Below are positions 20,877 through 33,672 of a stretch of DNA of 64,000 bases, in pieces. Numbering within the stretch: position 1 is the first letter of the stretch; each line of letters opens with the position of its first letter. The notes under the pieces are model-generated. The model saw nothing but the letters and a program-made list of their open reading frames with translations, searched no databases and had not been told where the DNA came from. Origin of the DNA: Talinum fruticosum (Eukaryota; Streptophyta; Magnoliopsida; Caryophyllales; Talinaceae). The translations under genes and the position numbers were made by a program. The stretch spans positions 565,501 to 629,500 of the forward strand of contig JAITYX010000126.1 in assembly GCA_021018815.1 (NCBI GenBank), given 5' to 3'.

Positions 20877-23774
20877 TCATTCTAGTAACTGCTGTGTTTG
20901 TTCAGCCATAGGTGTGGGAGAGGAACTCCATGATCGAAGACGCTCTTCAGTGAGCAAAGCCTGCAATACAAATGTCATTTATGCTGATCATGATCCATGA
21001 ATGACAGACAAACTTTTGATAGAAAACAAAAAAAAACACCGTCTTTGTGCACTTTACTCGTAGGATTACGCCTGTGTACATCTTAACCCCCCTTAACATC
21101 TTAGAAAATTTCAAAAAACCTCTATCACTTAGTTTTCGACTTTTGGAAATATTCACATGACTCCAGATGATGGCAAGTTACTTTCTAAATCTATTTACTC
21201 CGGAATCCAGGGTGCTGGTATTGCTTTGGTTTGATTCCAAATGTCGCAGGAATACTTAGAGATAACGTGATTTATGGTTTCACTTCGAGGAAGATTTAGT
21301 GATCTACAATCTTTTTCCGCCCGCCATAACCCGTCTAATTTAAATAAAAAGTTGAACCATATGTTTACTATAACGAACCTCTTTACTCCAGTCAGTACAA
21401 TAGAGCATGAACAACAGCACAGCTGTTTGTAGCACGATTCCAGTGAGCATTCCGAGCCAGATTCCCTGTACACCCTGATGAAACATGAAACCGAGAAAGC
21501 ACCCAACTGGAAGACCAACAATGTAGTAACATATTGTGTTAATCCACGCAACTGAAGTCTGCCACCCAGCACCAACTGCCATTCCTGCATTTTGCAAGTT
21601 GAGAGAGCCCTTTCAACTTCAATCAAACATAATGATTATAATACAATGGGGGAGGGAGAACCGAACCCGAGATCAAATATACCAAGGACCTTAGTGTCTT
21701 CAACTAGGCCAAGACATCATTGGCAACACAACCCAAACTTAACCGGCCTAAATTTGTCTTAAAAATACAATTCTATTCACTAAACAAGATTAATAGATGA
21801 CCGACTTCAAACCCATGTATGACCTGAACCCCGACCATGCAACCTAAATAATTAATCAACCCATATGTTATCCAAGTAGAACATGATCTGGATATGAGAT
21901 TTAGACAAGAGCAGGGATGACAGATTACCATGCAAAACTGGTTGGACACTGTTTATCAGGATACTAGCTGCCAAGAAATATGCTAGTTTGGTGGTCTCTT
22001 GCATTACTGTTGGATCTGTTGTAAACATCTTGGGGAATTGATTCTTTGTTGCCAATGTCGCTGCTGAAAATATTACTCCAAATACAGTTGATGTCCCAAC
22101 ACTCACGGCTACAGATAGCTTCGCTCCATGGGGGTTTCCAGCCCCGAGCTCATTGGAAACTCTCACACTGTCAAGAAAAAGGATAATAGCTTCACTTATT
22201 TCTTTGATTTAGAAGATGTACGTCATTGAACTGAAATCGGTAAAGAATTAATTACCTAACGGCAGCACAGAAGCCCAGACTAACCATCAAGGTCCAAATT
22301 TCTATATTCATGCTGTCAGAAAACAGGATGCCAGAAGCTTTACTAAGATGAAAGGAGTAGAAAGCTGATAAAATGTAAAGAATTTTTTTCATAAAACCCA
22401 CCAGATAGATATCGCATCTATGGCTACTTTTGGGTTTGGCAGCCACCCCACCATTAGAATCACCAAGGTATAGTACCATATCTCCAAGCTGCAAATTAAA
22501 TATTTATCAGCATTAGGCCTGGCAAAGTTCACCTGACTTGAGTGCAGAACCTAAATAACCTGAAATTTGTGTCTGACCGACCCTAACTGGAGTGACCTGA
22601 ATCTGCCTCATTCATATTGATTCCATTTTTTAAGCAAACCTGACTATGGATTTAACCTAAAATCAACCAATCGAAACCCAAGCTTTCTATCAACCTGTTC
22701 TTACCCAGCAAGCAATGACCTGATCTAAATCTGCACTGAATAACTCATTTACCAGGAGTGAGATTAGAGGCTAGTATATAAAAGAAAAACTGACAAGAAA
22801 GATCTCATATTCACCATAACATTACTGCCGATGCCAAGGAGAGCTTCAGAAATCCAGACAAAGAGCGGAAAGCTGATAAAGATAAGCCAGTCCAAGCTTC
22901 AGGAAAAAATCCAGAAACAACATAGACTATTTGAGCCAGAACCAGAATCCACCAAGAGATATTCCCAATAATTGCGGCTCCAAGGAGGCCGTAATCAAGC
23001 CATATAACAAATAACCAATTCAGAAGAATATGGAGCCCCACAACTACCACCGAAATGATCGTCATTACCCATACTTTGCTCTGTGCTTGGAGGAACTTTT
23101 GCACAGGAAAGTTGAGAGCATAAGCAAATATTTGGGGAATAACCCATATAGCATATTTTCCTGCCACTTCTGAGATGTTTGCGTCCTGCCGTAGGAGCTT
23201 CAGCAAAGGTGATGTGAAGATGTAAACTGGGGTGAGAAAAAGAGCGGTGACTAGAGTGATAATGCATGATCTTTGTAGGTAGATTCCCAGCATATTGAAT
23301 TGTCCAGCTCCAACGGCCTGACCACAGAGCGTTTCCAGAGCACTTCCCATCCCTAGCTACAGATGTTTCAGACAGTCAGAATATAGTTGGTCAACAAGCT
23401 ATATGACACAGTAATCAAACTCAAGGTGAAAAAGGAAATGATCGAGAATGCCTTAGACACTAACTCACCATCACTCCATATATAAAGCCTTCGATCACGT
23501 TTTGAACAATCGAGACAGCAGCAAGTTCAACTTCACCCAAATGCCCCACATAAGCCGATGATATAAATCCGATGGAGAACTGAGCTACAGATGTTAAGAT
23601 AGCTGGCGCTGCTATCTCCCACATATCCTTGGATTCTTGCCTGATCTCTGCTTCTGTCTCTCTCCATCCTCTAAGCTTGGTTGCTCCTCTGTTCTCAGAG
23701 CCTTCTCTTCCTGAAGGGAGAAGCTTTTGCTCCGCTGATGGTGTCTCTCTATCATTCTTACACCCACCCAACAT
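20877..23774 (-). CDS. MATE / DETOXIFICATION (DTX) family efflux transporter, intact
   Basis: A proton-coupled multidrug and toxin extrusion carrier expected to have 12 membrane spans, at the plasma membrane or tonoplast. Seven exons: 23774-23469, 23356-22815, 22488-22402, 22312-22256, 22167-21929, 21584-21379 and 20960-20877, totalling 1521 bases (506 residues) in one frame. Family motifs include WEIAAPAILTSVAQFSIGF, GMGSALETLCGQAVGAGQ, PVQKFLQAQSKVWVM, VRVSNELGAGNP and GIWLGMLTGIVLQT. The N-terminus (about 60 residues) is hydrophilic and cytosolic, and the protein ends QQLLE. Substrate cannot be read from the sequence; plant MATEs carry flavonoids, alkaloids, citrate or hormones. It is the intact member of a tandem pair with the pseudogene at 25804-29056, with matching exon lengths. 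Exact DTX subgroup not assigned. Confidence 0.94.
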
Positions 23775-24660
23775 TTATTTTTTGCTTACTCTCACTCACC
23801 TTTCTGCTAACAAAAAATAAATGCACAACTTCCAAGCTCGTATAAATGGTCTAAATTTGTGTACATACATTCATGTCCACAAAAATCATATCTCATATAT
23901 ACATATATACACGTGCGTGCCTCAACACTCCATTTTTGCAAAATTGGGTAAAAATAAATAAAAATTACTTACATTATAATGCCGGTCCACCAATGTTATA
24001 TTTGGTAGGATACAATCAACTTTGTCATGCAAATAAGTTTGTAGTGAGTTCCATGATCTTGTTTGGTCAACTATGAACTTAATAATAAAGAAAAAATATC
24101 TTACAATCATGACCACCAACAACTATATTATCAAAAATTGCATTACATTATTATCATATTACATTCAACCAAATATCATAGAATTTCTCTGTGGAGTAGT
24201 TAATCCATAACATACTTGTCTTAAGTAGTAAGAAAAAATGTTGGAGCAGGTGGGTAATTCACACATACACCAATCAAACAGAAAACAAAACATTTAATTG
24301 TTTATGTTTTTTATAAGACTGAGAAAACAAAAGTAGCTGAGAGTAGTACCCCACAAGCATTCATTATCGTCGTACTTATTAGTAGGTGGTGGTGGATTTG
24401 AAATTTCCAAATGAACACATTCATATTGTGGCTTAAATTACCAACTTGGATGACTCTGACAAGATTTGTTTTTACCAATTCCTCTTTATTGAAAAGCTGA
24501 CAGGCAATGACTGCTCCTGTCTTTGAATTTCGTACTGTTTCAGAAGTTGAGTCAGAAATGCGATAAGAACGTCCACACAGTATACTAGAACGACTGTTAT
24601 ATACACAGTTCTTTTTTTGTTTTTTTATTAAGAGCACAATTTTTTTGGGACTGCTACTAG
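23775..24660 (-). promoter_or_regulatory. MATE upstream region, duplicated upstream of the paralogue
   Basis: No gene is present. The part at about 24370-24570 aligns by eye with 29370-29570 (shared ATGGCTTAAATTA-type, GATGACTCTAAC-type and TTTCAGAAGTT blocks), so the tandem duplication included the upstream flank of the transporter. Promoter elements were not identified. Confidence 0.5.
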
Positions 24661-24666
24661 CAAATT

Positions 24667-24745
24667 TGTTTTCAAGGATATAAACTTATATTATGCTCCT
24701 ATCAAATATTGTTTTAAAGGATATAAACTTGTATTATGCTCCTTA
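24667..24745. repeat. Imperfect tandem duplication, 43 bp period
   Basis: TTGTTTTCAAGGATATAAAC at 24667 is followed 43 bases later by TTGTTTTAAAGGATATAAAC, and both run into TATTATGCTCCT. Confidence 0.85.
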
Positions 24746-24949
24746 TAGAGGTGATAACGCTACCAGCTTAAGTAACACTATTATGCTGATAACATTTATC
24801 TTCGTTCTGATGCTTCGGGATCAATAAATGCTATCCACAATTGCATCTTGTGTGGTGAGACTGTCTCCACCGGTATTGTCTTTCTTTATTTTATTCTGAA
24901 TCTTATGAGATGGAAGGAATCCATGACTTCACTTGGTGAAAGTTCTACA

Positions 24950-25055
24950 ACCTCCAATTTATCCAGGATAACCCGTCTAATTCAAGTAAAATGCTCCACT
25001 ATATGTTAGCTATAACAAACTTCTTCACTTCAGCGAGTAGAATAATAAATTTCTA
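24950..25055 (-). pseudogene. Relic of a MATE exon 6 / intron 6 junction
   Basis: The plus-strand sequence from about 24968 (ATAACCCGTCTAATTCAAGT ... AACTTCTTCACTTCAG) matches the 3' end of MATE exon 6 and the adjoining intron at 21327-21400 (ATAACCCGTCTAATTTAAAT ... AACCTCTTTACTCCAG). Only about 100 bases survive, in the same orientation as both MATE genes. It lies directly before an HDR-derived relic, so this is a duplication breakpoint or the remains of a third copy. Confidence 0.7.
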
Positions 25056-25080
25056 CCCCAGAAGAACCTCTTGACAGTAA

Positions 25081-25560
25081 TTTGGTGAGCTAGTTGTGAA
25101 AGAAAATTGGCAAGCGGAAGGTCCTATCAGAGCAATGTCCTGAAAGAATGTTAAATATCTACCCAGAAGAACAGAATGAATGCTGGCTGTAGAGAGATAT
25201 GGAAGCTTCAAGAATAGAAAATACCAATTTCCCAGCCTCAACCAGAGGGATGGATGAAGATTTCAATGATCATCCACTCCCCGGCTCCTGATGTTGAAGT
25301 GGTAAGCACGAGTGTTCACCTGAATGACTTTGTTTCGAATTAACCTGTAATACACATGATATACTTGAAATGGACAACTTTTAAGTAGGACCTCAAAGTT
25401 TTGAACAAACGGTCAGATAAAGAGGATGAATCAGCCCAAGTACAGAGAGAAAGATCAGCACTGGAATTTATTCAGTAGCAGAAAATAACATGATGTTACA
25501 CACAACTTATTCAATTTCTAGTAGCACGTTAGGAACTTCGCTTAACTTATACCATTCTTT
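25081..25560 (+). pseudogene. Relic of the HDR 3' end (exon 9 and 3' flank)
   Basis: 25081-25130 (TTGGTGAGCTAGTTGTGAAA, then AGAAAATTGGCAAGCGGAAG) is a clear copy of HDR exon 9 at 19659-19708, including the codons for [14 protein letters not shown] with substitutions. Further matches to the HDR 3' flank follow: TGAATGCTGGCTGTAG near 25170 and GAATTTATTCAGTAGCAGAAA near 25463. Exon 10 is not recognisable. Order and orientation relative to the following MATE copy are the same as for HDR and the first MATE gene. It cannot make a protein. Confidence 0.8.
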
Positions 25561-25803
25561 CACAGCATAGAAGCTGAGGCATGCAGATTGGAGTTCAACA
25601 GCCAGCCTCTATTTCTTTTCCCTCTTTCTTTGATTTGTTTGGTGAGAAGGGGACGCAAAAGAAAGTGAAGACGGATTTCAATGAGAAGTTTGATAGCTTA
25701 CGGTCCATCCACGTAGCTGAAAAGCCATATGATTTGAACAGTTTACAACATCAAAATTCAAGCCATCAGTCCTTCAGCCTTGCAGCTGCCGTGCTTCCGG
25801 AGC

Positions 25804-28800
25804 TTAAGGTGCGGGACGGGGACTCCATGACCGAACCCGCTCTTCAGCCTGCAGCGCCTGCATATGAATCTCATTTAAGCTTGTCGCATTTCGTGAATTT
25901 GCAACAAGTTATTAGTTCCAAAGTTGCACTAGACAAAATTTCCATCTTCACAGAAATAGCTTCTCTGCACTTCAATTAAAATCTGTATTGATAATTTTAT
26001 TTTGTATCCTGCAAGGATACTAGAGATGAATGAATTTATGATTTCACTTCTAGAAAGATTTGCAACCTTATTTTGCCCAGAATAACCCATCTTATTAAGA
26101 CTTAAACAATTTGTTAAGAACAACAATAAAATAAGCCTCTTCAGTCCAGTTGGTACGATAGAGTATGAACAACAGAACAGCTGTTTGTAGCACGATTCCA
26201 GTAATAACTCCAAGCCAGATTCCCTGTATACCCAGATTTAACATGAAGCCAAGCACGCTTCCAATTGGGAGACCGATAACATAGTAACATATTGTGTTGA
26301 TCCAGGCAACTGTAGACTGCCACCCTGCACCAACAGCCACCCCGCACCAACAGCCACCCCTGCATTTCACAAGTGAAGGAAGTCCTTTCAATTTCCTTTT
26401 AACTTTTCAAAATCGAGCCATATCCAGTCACACGGCCTTAATCAAACAAAACCAGATCTGACTCAACAAGACTGAAAGAAGGAAACTTGATTTTGCTTTT
26501 TGAACCCTATGAATCCTACCCAAAAATAAGCCAACCTGAATTTCCCTGATCAATATTGATTCTGTTTTACTTGAGAAGTTTACTGGAGAACCAACTCTAT
26601 ATCCCAAATATGACCCGAACCTGAATTGAACAACCTCAATATTCAATCGACCAAAATCTAACCGTACAAAAATTGATCCAACCACAACAACACAAATGTC
26701 ATGCCTAGTTCTGTGGGAATATGAAAGGATTTGAGTTGTATTCTGGCAGGATAATGGAAATAAGTGTTTGACAGTTCCACTCTTCCTTTCTATTATCCCA
26801 TTAAAACATGATCTTATCTAGAGATTTAGCTATGATCTGTTGAATGAAAGATTACCATGTAAAACTGGTTGGACACTGTTTATCAGGATACTAGCAGCTA
26901 AGAAATATGCTAGCTTGGTAGTCTCTAGCATTACTGTTTGATCCATTGTGAACATCTTTGGAAATTGATATTTTGTGGCCAGTGAGCCTACTGCAAATAT
27001 AAGACCAAATACAGTCGATGTCACACTACTCACGGCCACAGAGAGCTTCGCTCTCCTGGGGTTTCTGGCTCCAAGCTCATTAGCAACTCTCACACTGCAT
27101 CAAGAAAAGGATTTGATTTAATTTCCTTAATGTGAAAAATAAACATCGTTGACTGGAAATAATTCATGGATAGTACACTATGGAAAAGCGTTACCACCTG
27201 ACTGCAGCATTGAAGCCCAGACTGACCATCAGGGTCCAAATTTCTGCATTCATGCTGTCAGAAAACAAGATGCCAGAAGCTTTACTAAGATGAAAGAGAA
27301 AGAGTCGATGAAGTGTCAAAGACTCTTTGGAGACGACAAAGTAGGAAAATATTTCATGAAACCCACCATATAGACATTGCATCTACACGTATTTTTGGAT
27401 TTGGCAGCCAGCCCACCATTAGGATCACCACGGTGGAATACCATAGTTCCAAGCTGCAAAGTTTAACATATGCTTGCTTAGACGCGGAAAAGTTTAATTA
27501 TACTCAAGTAACCTACCTGAATGACCCAAAATTTGAGTTTATTTCACCCAAACTGAAATGAGGCGAAATCTGCCTTGCCAATATTGATTGCATTTTCTTG
27601 ACTGTTGGAAATACAACAGCAAAACCCAAATAGGCCTAGAACTTAAAATGACCCAATCACGCCCGAATATTCTACAGAGACATGTTCGTACATAACAAGA
27701 AATTGACTGGTTAAAACCTGAATTAAATTTTTTTTTTATTAGGACACTTTTTGGATGTCTTTAGAAAGCCAAATTTGGCAATTTTCTCTAACTTATATTA
27801 CAATAGACTACAGAAAAATGTCTATTCATATTGTCCTCTTCTTCCTTCTTATGAAGTAGTAGGCAGTCCATGGTTATTAAATTTAGGATCTAATGGAACC
27901 ATCCATTTTTGTAGTTATATGCTATTCAGAGGTAAGCAGTAAGGCTGCTACGTCAACCCCCCAAACACCCCACAGAGGCGGGACTCTTGGAGCATGGATT
28001 GGATTGGACTAGGACTACAATTAGAGCCTAGAGACCAATATAAGTGAAATGGATAAATGTTGAAACTGATAAGAAAGATCACATATTCACCATAACATTA
28101 CTGCCGATGCCAAGGAGAGCCTCACAAATCCAGACAAAGAGCGGAAAGCTGATAAAGATAGGCCAGTCCAAGCTTCAGGAAAAATCCAGAAACAACATAG
28201 ACTACTTGAGCCAGAACCAGAATCCACCAAGAGATATTCCCAGCAATTGCTGCTCCCAGGAGGCTGCAGTCAAGCCATATTATGAGCAACCAATTCACAA
28301 AAACATGGAGCCCCACAACTAACAGTGAAACGATCGTCATTACCCATATCTTTCCCTGTGCTTGGAGGAATTTTTGTATGGGAAAGTTCAGCGCATAAGC
28401 AAATAATTGGGGAATAGACCATGTGGCATATTTCCCTGCCACTTCTGAGATATGTTTGTTCTGGTGGAGGAACTTCGGTAATGGTGATGTGAAGATGTAA
28501 GCCGGGGTGAGAAACAGAGCTGTCACTAGGGTGACGATGAATGATCTTTGTAGGTAGATTCCAAGCATATTAAATTGTCCAGCTCCAACAGCTTGACCAC
28601 AGAGCGTTTCAAGAGCACTCCCCATCCCTAGCTATTGAAACATGTCAATATTTGAGAAAGTCAAGATATACTTAATCAATGATTTATCTAGAACTTGATT
28701 AATGAAAAGTGAAAAAGAGCAGAATAAGAATGCCTTGGACACTAGCTTACCATTACTCCATACACGAAGCCTTCAATCACATTTTGAACAAAAGAGATCG

Positions 28801-29056
28801 CACCAAGTTCAACCTCTCCCAAATGCCCAACATAAGCCGATGTTATAAACCCGATGGAGAACTGAGCTACTGATGTTAAGATAGCAGGCCCTGCTATCTC
28901 CCACGTATCCGTCCACTCCTGCCTGATCTGTGATTCTGTCCCTCTCCATTCTTCAAGCTTGGTTGGCCCCTCGATCTGAAAGGCTTTTCTTCCCAGTGGA
29001 AGAAGCTTTTGCTCCTCTGATAGCGTCTCTGTTTCATTCTTTGGTTCATCCAACAT
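25804..29056 (-). pseudogene. Second MATE/DTX transporter copy, disrupted
   Basis: This is the tandem paralogue of the gene at 20877-23774, with the same seven-exon plan: 29056-28751, 28631-28091, 27453-27367, 27254-27198, 27094-26856, 26359-26137 and 25857-25804. Exons 1, 3, 4 and 5 are exactly equal in length to the paralogue (306, 87, 57, 239). Exon 2 has A5 at 28180-28184 where the paralogue has A6, breaking the frame after VVYVVSGFF. Exon 6 contains a 17 bp tandem duplication (26327-26343 and 26344-26360), and its donor is GC (GAGGCTTAT) instead of GT. The last exon still reads ALQAEERVRSW to a stop. The A5 loss could be an assembly error, but the 17 bp duplication and poor donor look genuine. 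Undoing both length changes gives 496 residues, so the decay is recent. Confidence 0.9.
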
Positions 29057-30555
29057 TTATTATTGCTTTGACACCTTTCTTCTCTCTTATAAACACATAA
29101 CTTCTTGCTCTCAACCAGCCTTCCTTTTCTTTTCAGCGCTTTTCCCCCAAATTTCATATGATATTTACACCTCAGTGGGACGTTCACGGGTTTCTTTCAT
29201 ATGATACGATCTTAACATAGACAAATGTACATCATGACATAGGGAGTAGAAATTAGTTGCCAATCATGCCTTCTTTCAATAATGAAACCAGGCAAAATCT
29301 TCAACATCTGTTATTCACATACAATGGTTCGAGATGCCGGCTTATGGAAAGTATTGCAGCAATCCCCACAGCAGGTTCTTCCTATTATTAGGTGCTGCTG
29401 ACTTGAAATATTCAACTTAAACATATCAAAATCATGGCTTAAATTACTCATTTTGATGACTCTAACCATTTTGTTAGCATTTGTTGCCACTCATAAAAAC
29501 GGTGACAGGGCATCAACTATTCTTTCGCCTGAATATTATATTTCAGAAGTTCAGCGACCTATTAACAGAAGGTCTGGAATAGACCAGACTGATAATCTTT
29601 AATATTTATCTCTTGAAAAGGTTGCCTTCTGAACAGACAAATCATGGCTAGACAACAGATACTTTGTAACTACTTCGTGCAGCATATAAGATCCACACTA
29701 AATTGAATGGGGCTTTAAAAGTTAAAGACAACATGTTTGTTTTTCTATTTTAAAATACTTATTCCATGACCAAAGATAATGTTCCCAACCTAATATTCTT
29801 AGAGGCAATCAGAGAATCAATTCCTTGGATTCTTTTTCTTCTAAATATTTTTCTAATTCAAATGCACCTCTACCACCTTTTGCCTTTCAGATTTTTCAAT
29901 TTTATCATTCAACTTTTCTCGGGCATGCCACAGTTAATAAGAATGCTAAAATCTCCCCTTGGAGCCTAAATTTAGACTAAGTGTAAGAACATACTACGAT
30001 CTACCATCCTGGCAATCCATGATCCTGGATCGTCAGGGATAGTTTGCCACATAGGAAAGGCACATCAATAAATAAGAATCCTCTTTCACTGAACTGAGGC
30101 AACCAGCAGAAGAACTTTAAATAAATAGACAATCAGAAGGCGCATTCATAAGAGGACATCATTTGCTCAAAAGGAGGTACATATACAGACATGAAACAAT
30201 GCTTATGAGAAGTAACTCTATCCTTTTTGTATATATAATATTAGTTTGGTAAGAGTTCTACAACAATCAATGGACCCTTGATGTATAAATCAATAAATAA
30301 TGAGAAGAATTGAAAACATAAAATCAGCACAAGTGATGGCTCCAAGATCAAGCTCCAGGGAATAGCGGTAAAAAAACTCACCAAGAAGTAATGCTGCAAC
30401 TATACATACCACAAAATCTTAGCTTGAAAATTTTCTTGATTTCAATGTGACAAATGGCAGAAGAGCACATACTGTGAATGCCATCAAGCAAAGTACTTCC
30501 CCCTAACTTTACCTTGTGTTCTCAGCAGCTTCACCATTGTTTCTGTCATCACAAA
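29057..30555. other. Upstream region of the MATE copy and 3' flank of CCS1
   Basis: No gene seen. 29370-29570 is the counterpart of 24370-24570 upstream of the intact MATE gene. 29750-29970 holds a TTTTTCTT-rich open frame with no family resemblance. The end of the interval should contain the CCS1 3' UTR. Confidence 0.45.
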
Positions 30556-33500
30556 CTAGCCACTCACGGAATCAGAGGTTGTTTGTTTAGGTTTTTCCAC
30601 TAGCTCGGGAACACGATCAAGCAAGTGGTTTATTTCATCTGGGAAGTCACCTTTTGCACGGTTCGTCTTTCCCCCAACCAGTACTGTTGTTCCATCTTGT
30701 AAAGCCCATATCTTTAGCATGATTTGCAAGAAAAGAGAAACATGTTTCAGGGACATAGAAAATCTATGGCTAGACAGAGTCACAGAAACTGGTCAAAGAA
30801 GTTGCACACATAGAATACACACACACATAGGCGCCAAAATAATTAATTAATAAAAAATAAAAAAATCTTGGCATCCCCAGTTCTCCCTAGCAGGTTACCA
30901 CCAGCATACAAATAGTCTTCCTCGCGATGCTTTGGAATCAACAAATGTGATCCATAATGGCATTACAAGAATACCAAAGATTGAACTTTGGTTTCCACAT
31001 AAGTCAATTAAAACCTTACAGTAACTCAGAACTTCACCTGTGCGTGAGATAAATAGCTGATACATGTTGTGAGCATCAGAGCACCGAAACCAGCATAAAC
31101 AATGGGCACCCCTGGATCAGTCTGAGAACAATCCGTTCAAATTAAGTAAATATGCAGTAATATTTCAAGAAATAACAAGTCATTCCTTACACAATCACAA
31201 GAATCTCAGAATTCTCACCTTCAAGTCAAGGCCAGTACTTCCTATGGCATCCAAAATAACAATTTTTGTTCCATCAATTTCTATTGGAAGATTTGAGTTT
31301 GGTCGTCTGACCCCCACAAATTTTCCCTCTTGATCATACAAGACAATTGATTGTAAATCACGAGCAAGCATTGATCTGCATAAAAATTAATAAAAGACAC
31401 TTTTAACATTAACGCAGAGATCAAAGAGGGTTTGGCTCTTTTCTTATCAGGTACATGGAACTTAATTCACAAATAGAAGAAGCTAATTCCAAATATTGTA
31501 TTTCCAAAGGTAAGTTGTTGAACAAGCCACATCACACATTGGCATACCATAGGCTGATTAGACTAGAAACAACTATGGTCTAACAGTTCCATGCAAATGC
31601 ATCACTTGAAGTCACTTACATTCCTTTGACATTTGCAGAATCAGCATTCCCAATAGGCAGAAAAGTTCCAAAAAGTTTTTTGTCTCCATTCAGCTTCAGT
31701 GGAGCCATAGCCAAATTAAAAGGTCCTTCACCATCTTTGAGGATCTGTAAAGCTGAGAAACTCCAATCTGTCTGGTAGATGGTAATCCCCCATATCTCAA
31801 AGGGTCATTCACACTGATTGTTTTTCGCATCACCTCCTTTCCATTAAGGTCAAATAGAGAGAGATCACTATGAAATTGTGATACCTACATAAGCAACAGA
31901 GTATAGAGTCATGTTACCTGTAACAAAGCACCAAGCATGCAAACTATAATGGCAGGTAAGCAAGGCCTTGACAATAATGGTTGACATCTCATGAAAATAT
32001 GCTGAAAAATGGTGCAAACGAATGCATGCTATAATACGTAAAAGGTTTCACCAACCTCTCCACTGTCGTAATAGTCCATATAGAATTTGTTAACATGAAC
32101 TTCAGTACTGAAAGCTTCCGTAGGATTAGAGAGAAATCCACTAGGATTGAGTACATCACCCACAACAAAATTTAGGCCTTGAGGAACAGTGACTAAACCT
32201 CTGAAGCTCCCTGTGGCACTAAGGGTTGCTCCAACCATTATTAGCAGCATTGCTAAGTGAACTCCGATTGGAGCAAACCGACCAGCCAACCCTCTGAAAG
32301 CATACAAACATGGTCCTTTTAAGAATACCTGCAGCAACCACATATTGACATACTGAGAAGAGAACAATCCAAAATAAAGCTAAGTCAAACGTGAAATATT
32401 GGGTATCTTCAATCTGGAATTTGCTCTTTCACTAACAACAAAAGGTTATTCAACCATTCGTTTACTAGGAAAAATCAAGCTCAAGGCAAAATAGCTCAAT
32501 CAAAGATTCACGAAAATATTCTAGAAAGAAAAACCAGAAAATAAATTTGTAAACTGCACCTCATATCCAGCCCCCATAAGAACAACCCCTAAATCCTGAA
32601 CGGAAGCTCGAGGCAGTTTATCCGAAAATTCTTGCTTGCAAATTGCCTCAGCTGACTGTATGAAATTCCACCTGAAGTAACAAATTCATGCGTGTTATAA
32701 AACCACATGCCAACCGCTTTCGAGCAACAGAGAAGTTTATTAAATTTTTGAAAAAGACATTGGACCTTCTTGCAACCTTAACCAGGGGGATCTGTGTGGT
32801 GTAGGTACAGGCCATGAGAGATGCACCTAGAAGTGCCATCGTTCCCAGGAAAACTGGGGATGAGAACATGTGGTCAAACCCAAGGGTAAGTACCCACCTC
32901 CAAGTGAAAAACCCTAGTACAGGATGATCTTCTGGGTATTTTTGAAAATAAAAATCGGGAGCCTCGCCCTGATCAATCACAGTCCCTGCAGTATTCTTTG
33001 ATATGAATCACAAATGTCTCACAAAACAGCACTAACAGAAGACCACATTGAATGTTTCGCAAAAAAGCTACTAGGACAGGAAATAAAAAAGGAATTCAGG
33101 AACAAAAGCAAGCATATTGATTTTAGAGACGTATAGTTACTTAACAGAGATCCTAGCTTACTCTCAGTTCAACTTTACTTTTTTTTTTCCATTACTAAAT
33201 TGAATACCAAATTCAAACGACACAGCAAACCCAACTGGATAAAAAGAGAGAAAAGATTCAATACCTAGAGCCATAAGACCAGCAATGGCGAACATTTCTC
33301 CAATAGCCAATGGCAAATTAGACAAAACTGCTAAAACCCTTCTGGGTATTATCTTCAGAAACCCGCCCACTGAGGAAGAGGGCTTTTTGGGCTCAGAAGA
33401 AACTTGCCCATCACTTTCTCTCTCCTCCCCGTCCTCCTTCAACGACGGCGCTCCCTCCGACACCACAATCTTCTTCGAAATGGGCTTCTTGCTCTTATCT

Positions 33501-33672
33501 TGGGGAGTTTTAACTTTGCAACAAACCCTGAAATCGAAAGATGAATTCGTCCTCTTCTCGTTGTACAAATTGGGTAGCGGAGAAAGACGGAGGAGATGAA
33601 TTTGGTGGAATTTGAAAGAGGTGGGTCGATGAAGGGAAGCGACTTGGTGAGAATTGAAGTTGAAGCCTTCAT
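30556..33672 (-). CDS. CCS1: CCS1 (ResB-like), plastid cytochrome c assembly protein (two frame breaks)
   Basis: CCS1 is a thylakoid membrane protein of System II that, with CcsA, delivers and attaches haem to apocytochromes f and c6 in the lumen. Eight exons: 33672-33265, 32985-32766, 32671-32560, 32328-32056, 31884-31620, 31375-31219, 31121-31038 and 30711-30556. Family blocks include [65 protein letters not shown] and [18 protein letters not shown]. One base is missing in the transit peptide ([13 protein letters not shown] is out of frame with [10 protein letters not shown]; probably the G3 run 33634-33636). A second is missing after RYGG in exon 5 (C5 run 31787-31791). Restoring both gives 558 residues, against about 547 in Arabidopsis. 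No ATG precedes the first break in the downstream frame, which supports the chosen start. Introns show it is nuclear, not a recent plastid copy. Confidence 0.95.

Noticed and set aside
25581..25979. 132-residue plus-strand frame
   Set aside because: It runs antisense over the last exon and intron of the MATE pseudogene; no recognisable domain.
30556..33672. ResB-like gene as a sign of plastid or bacterial DNA transfer
   Set aside because: Eight exons with GT-AG introns and a transit peptide show the normal nuclear CCS1 gene.
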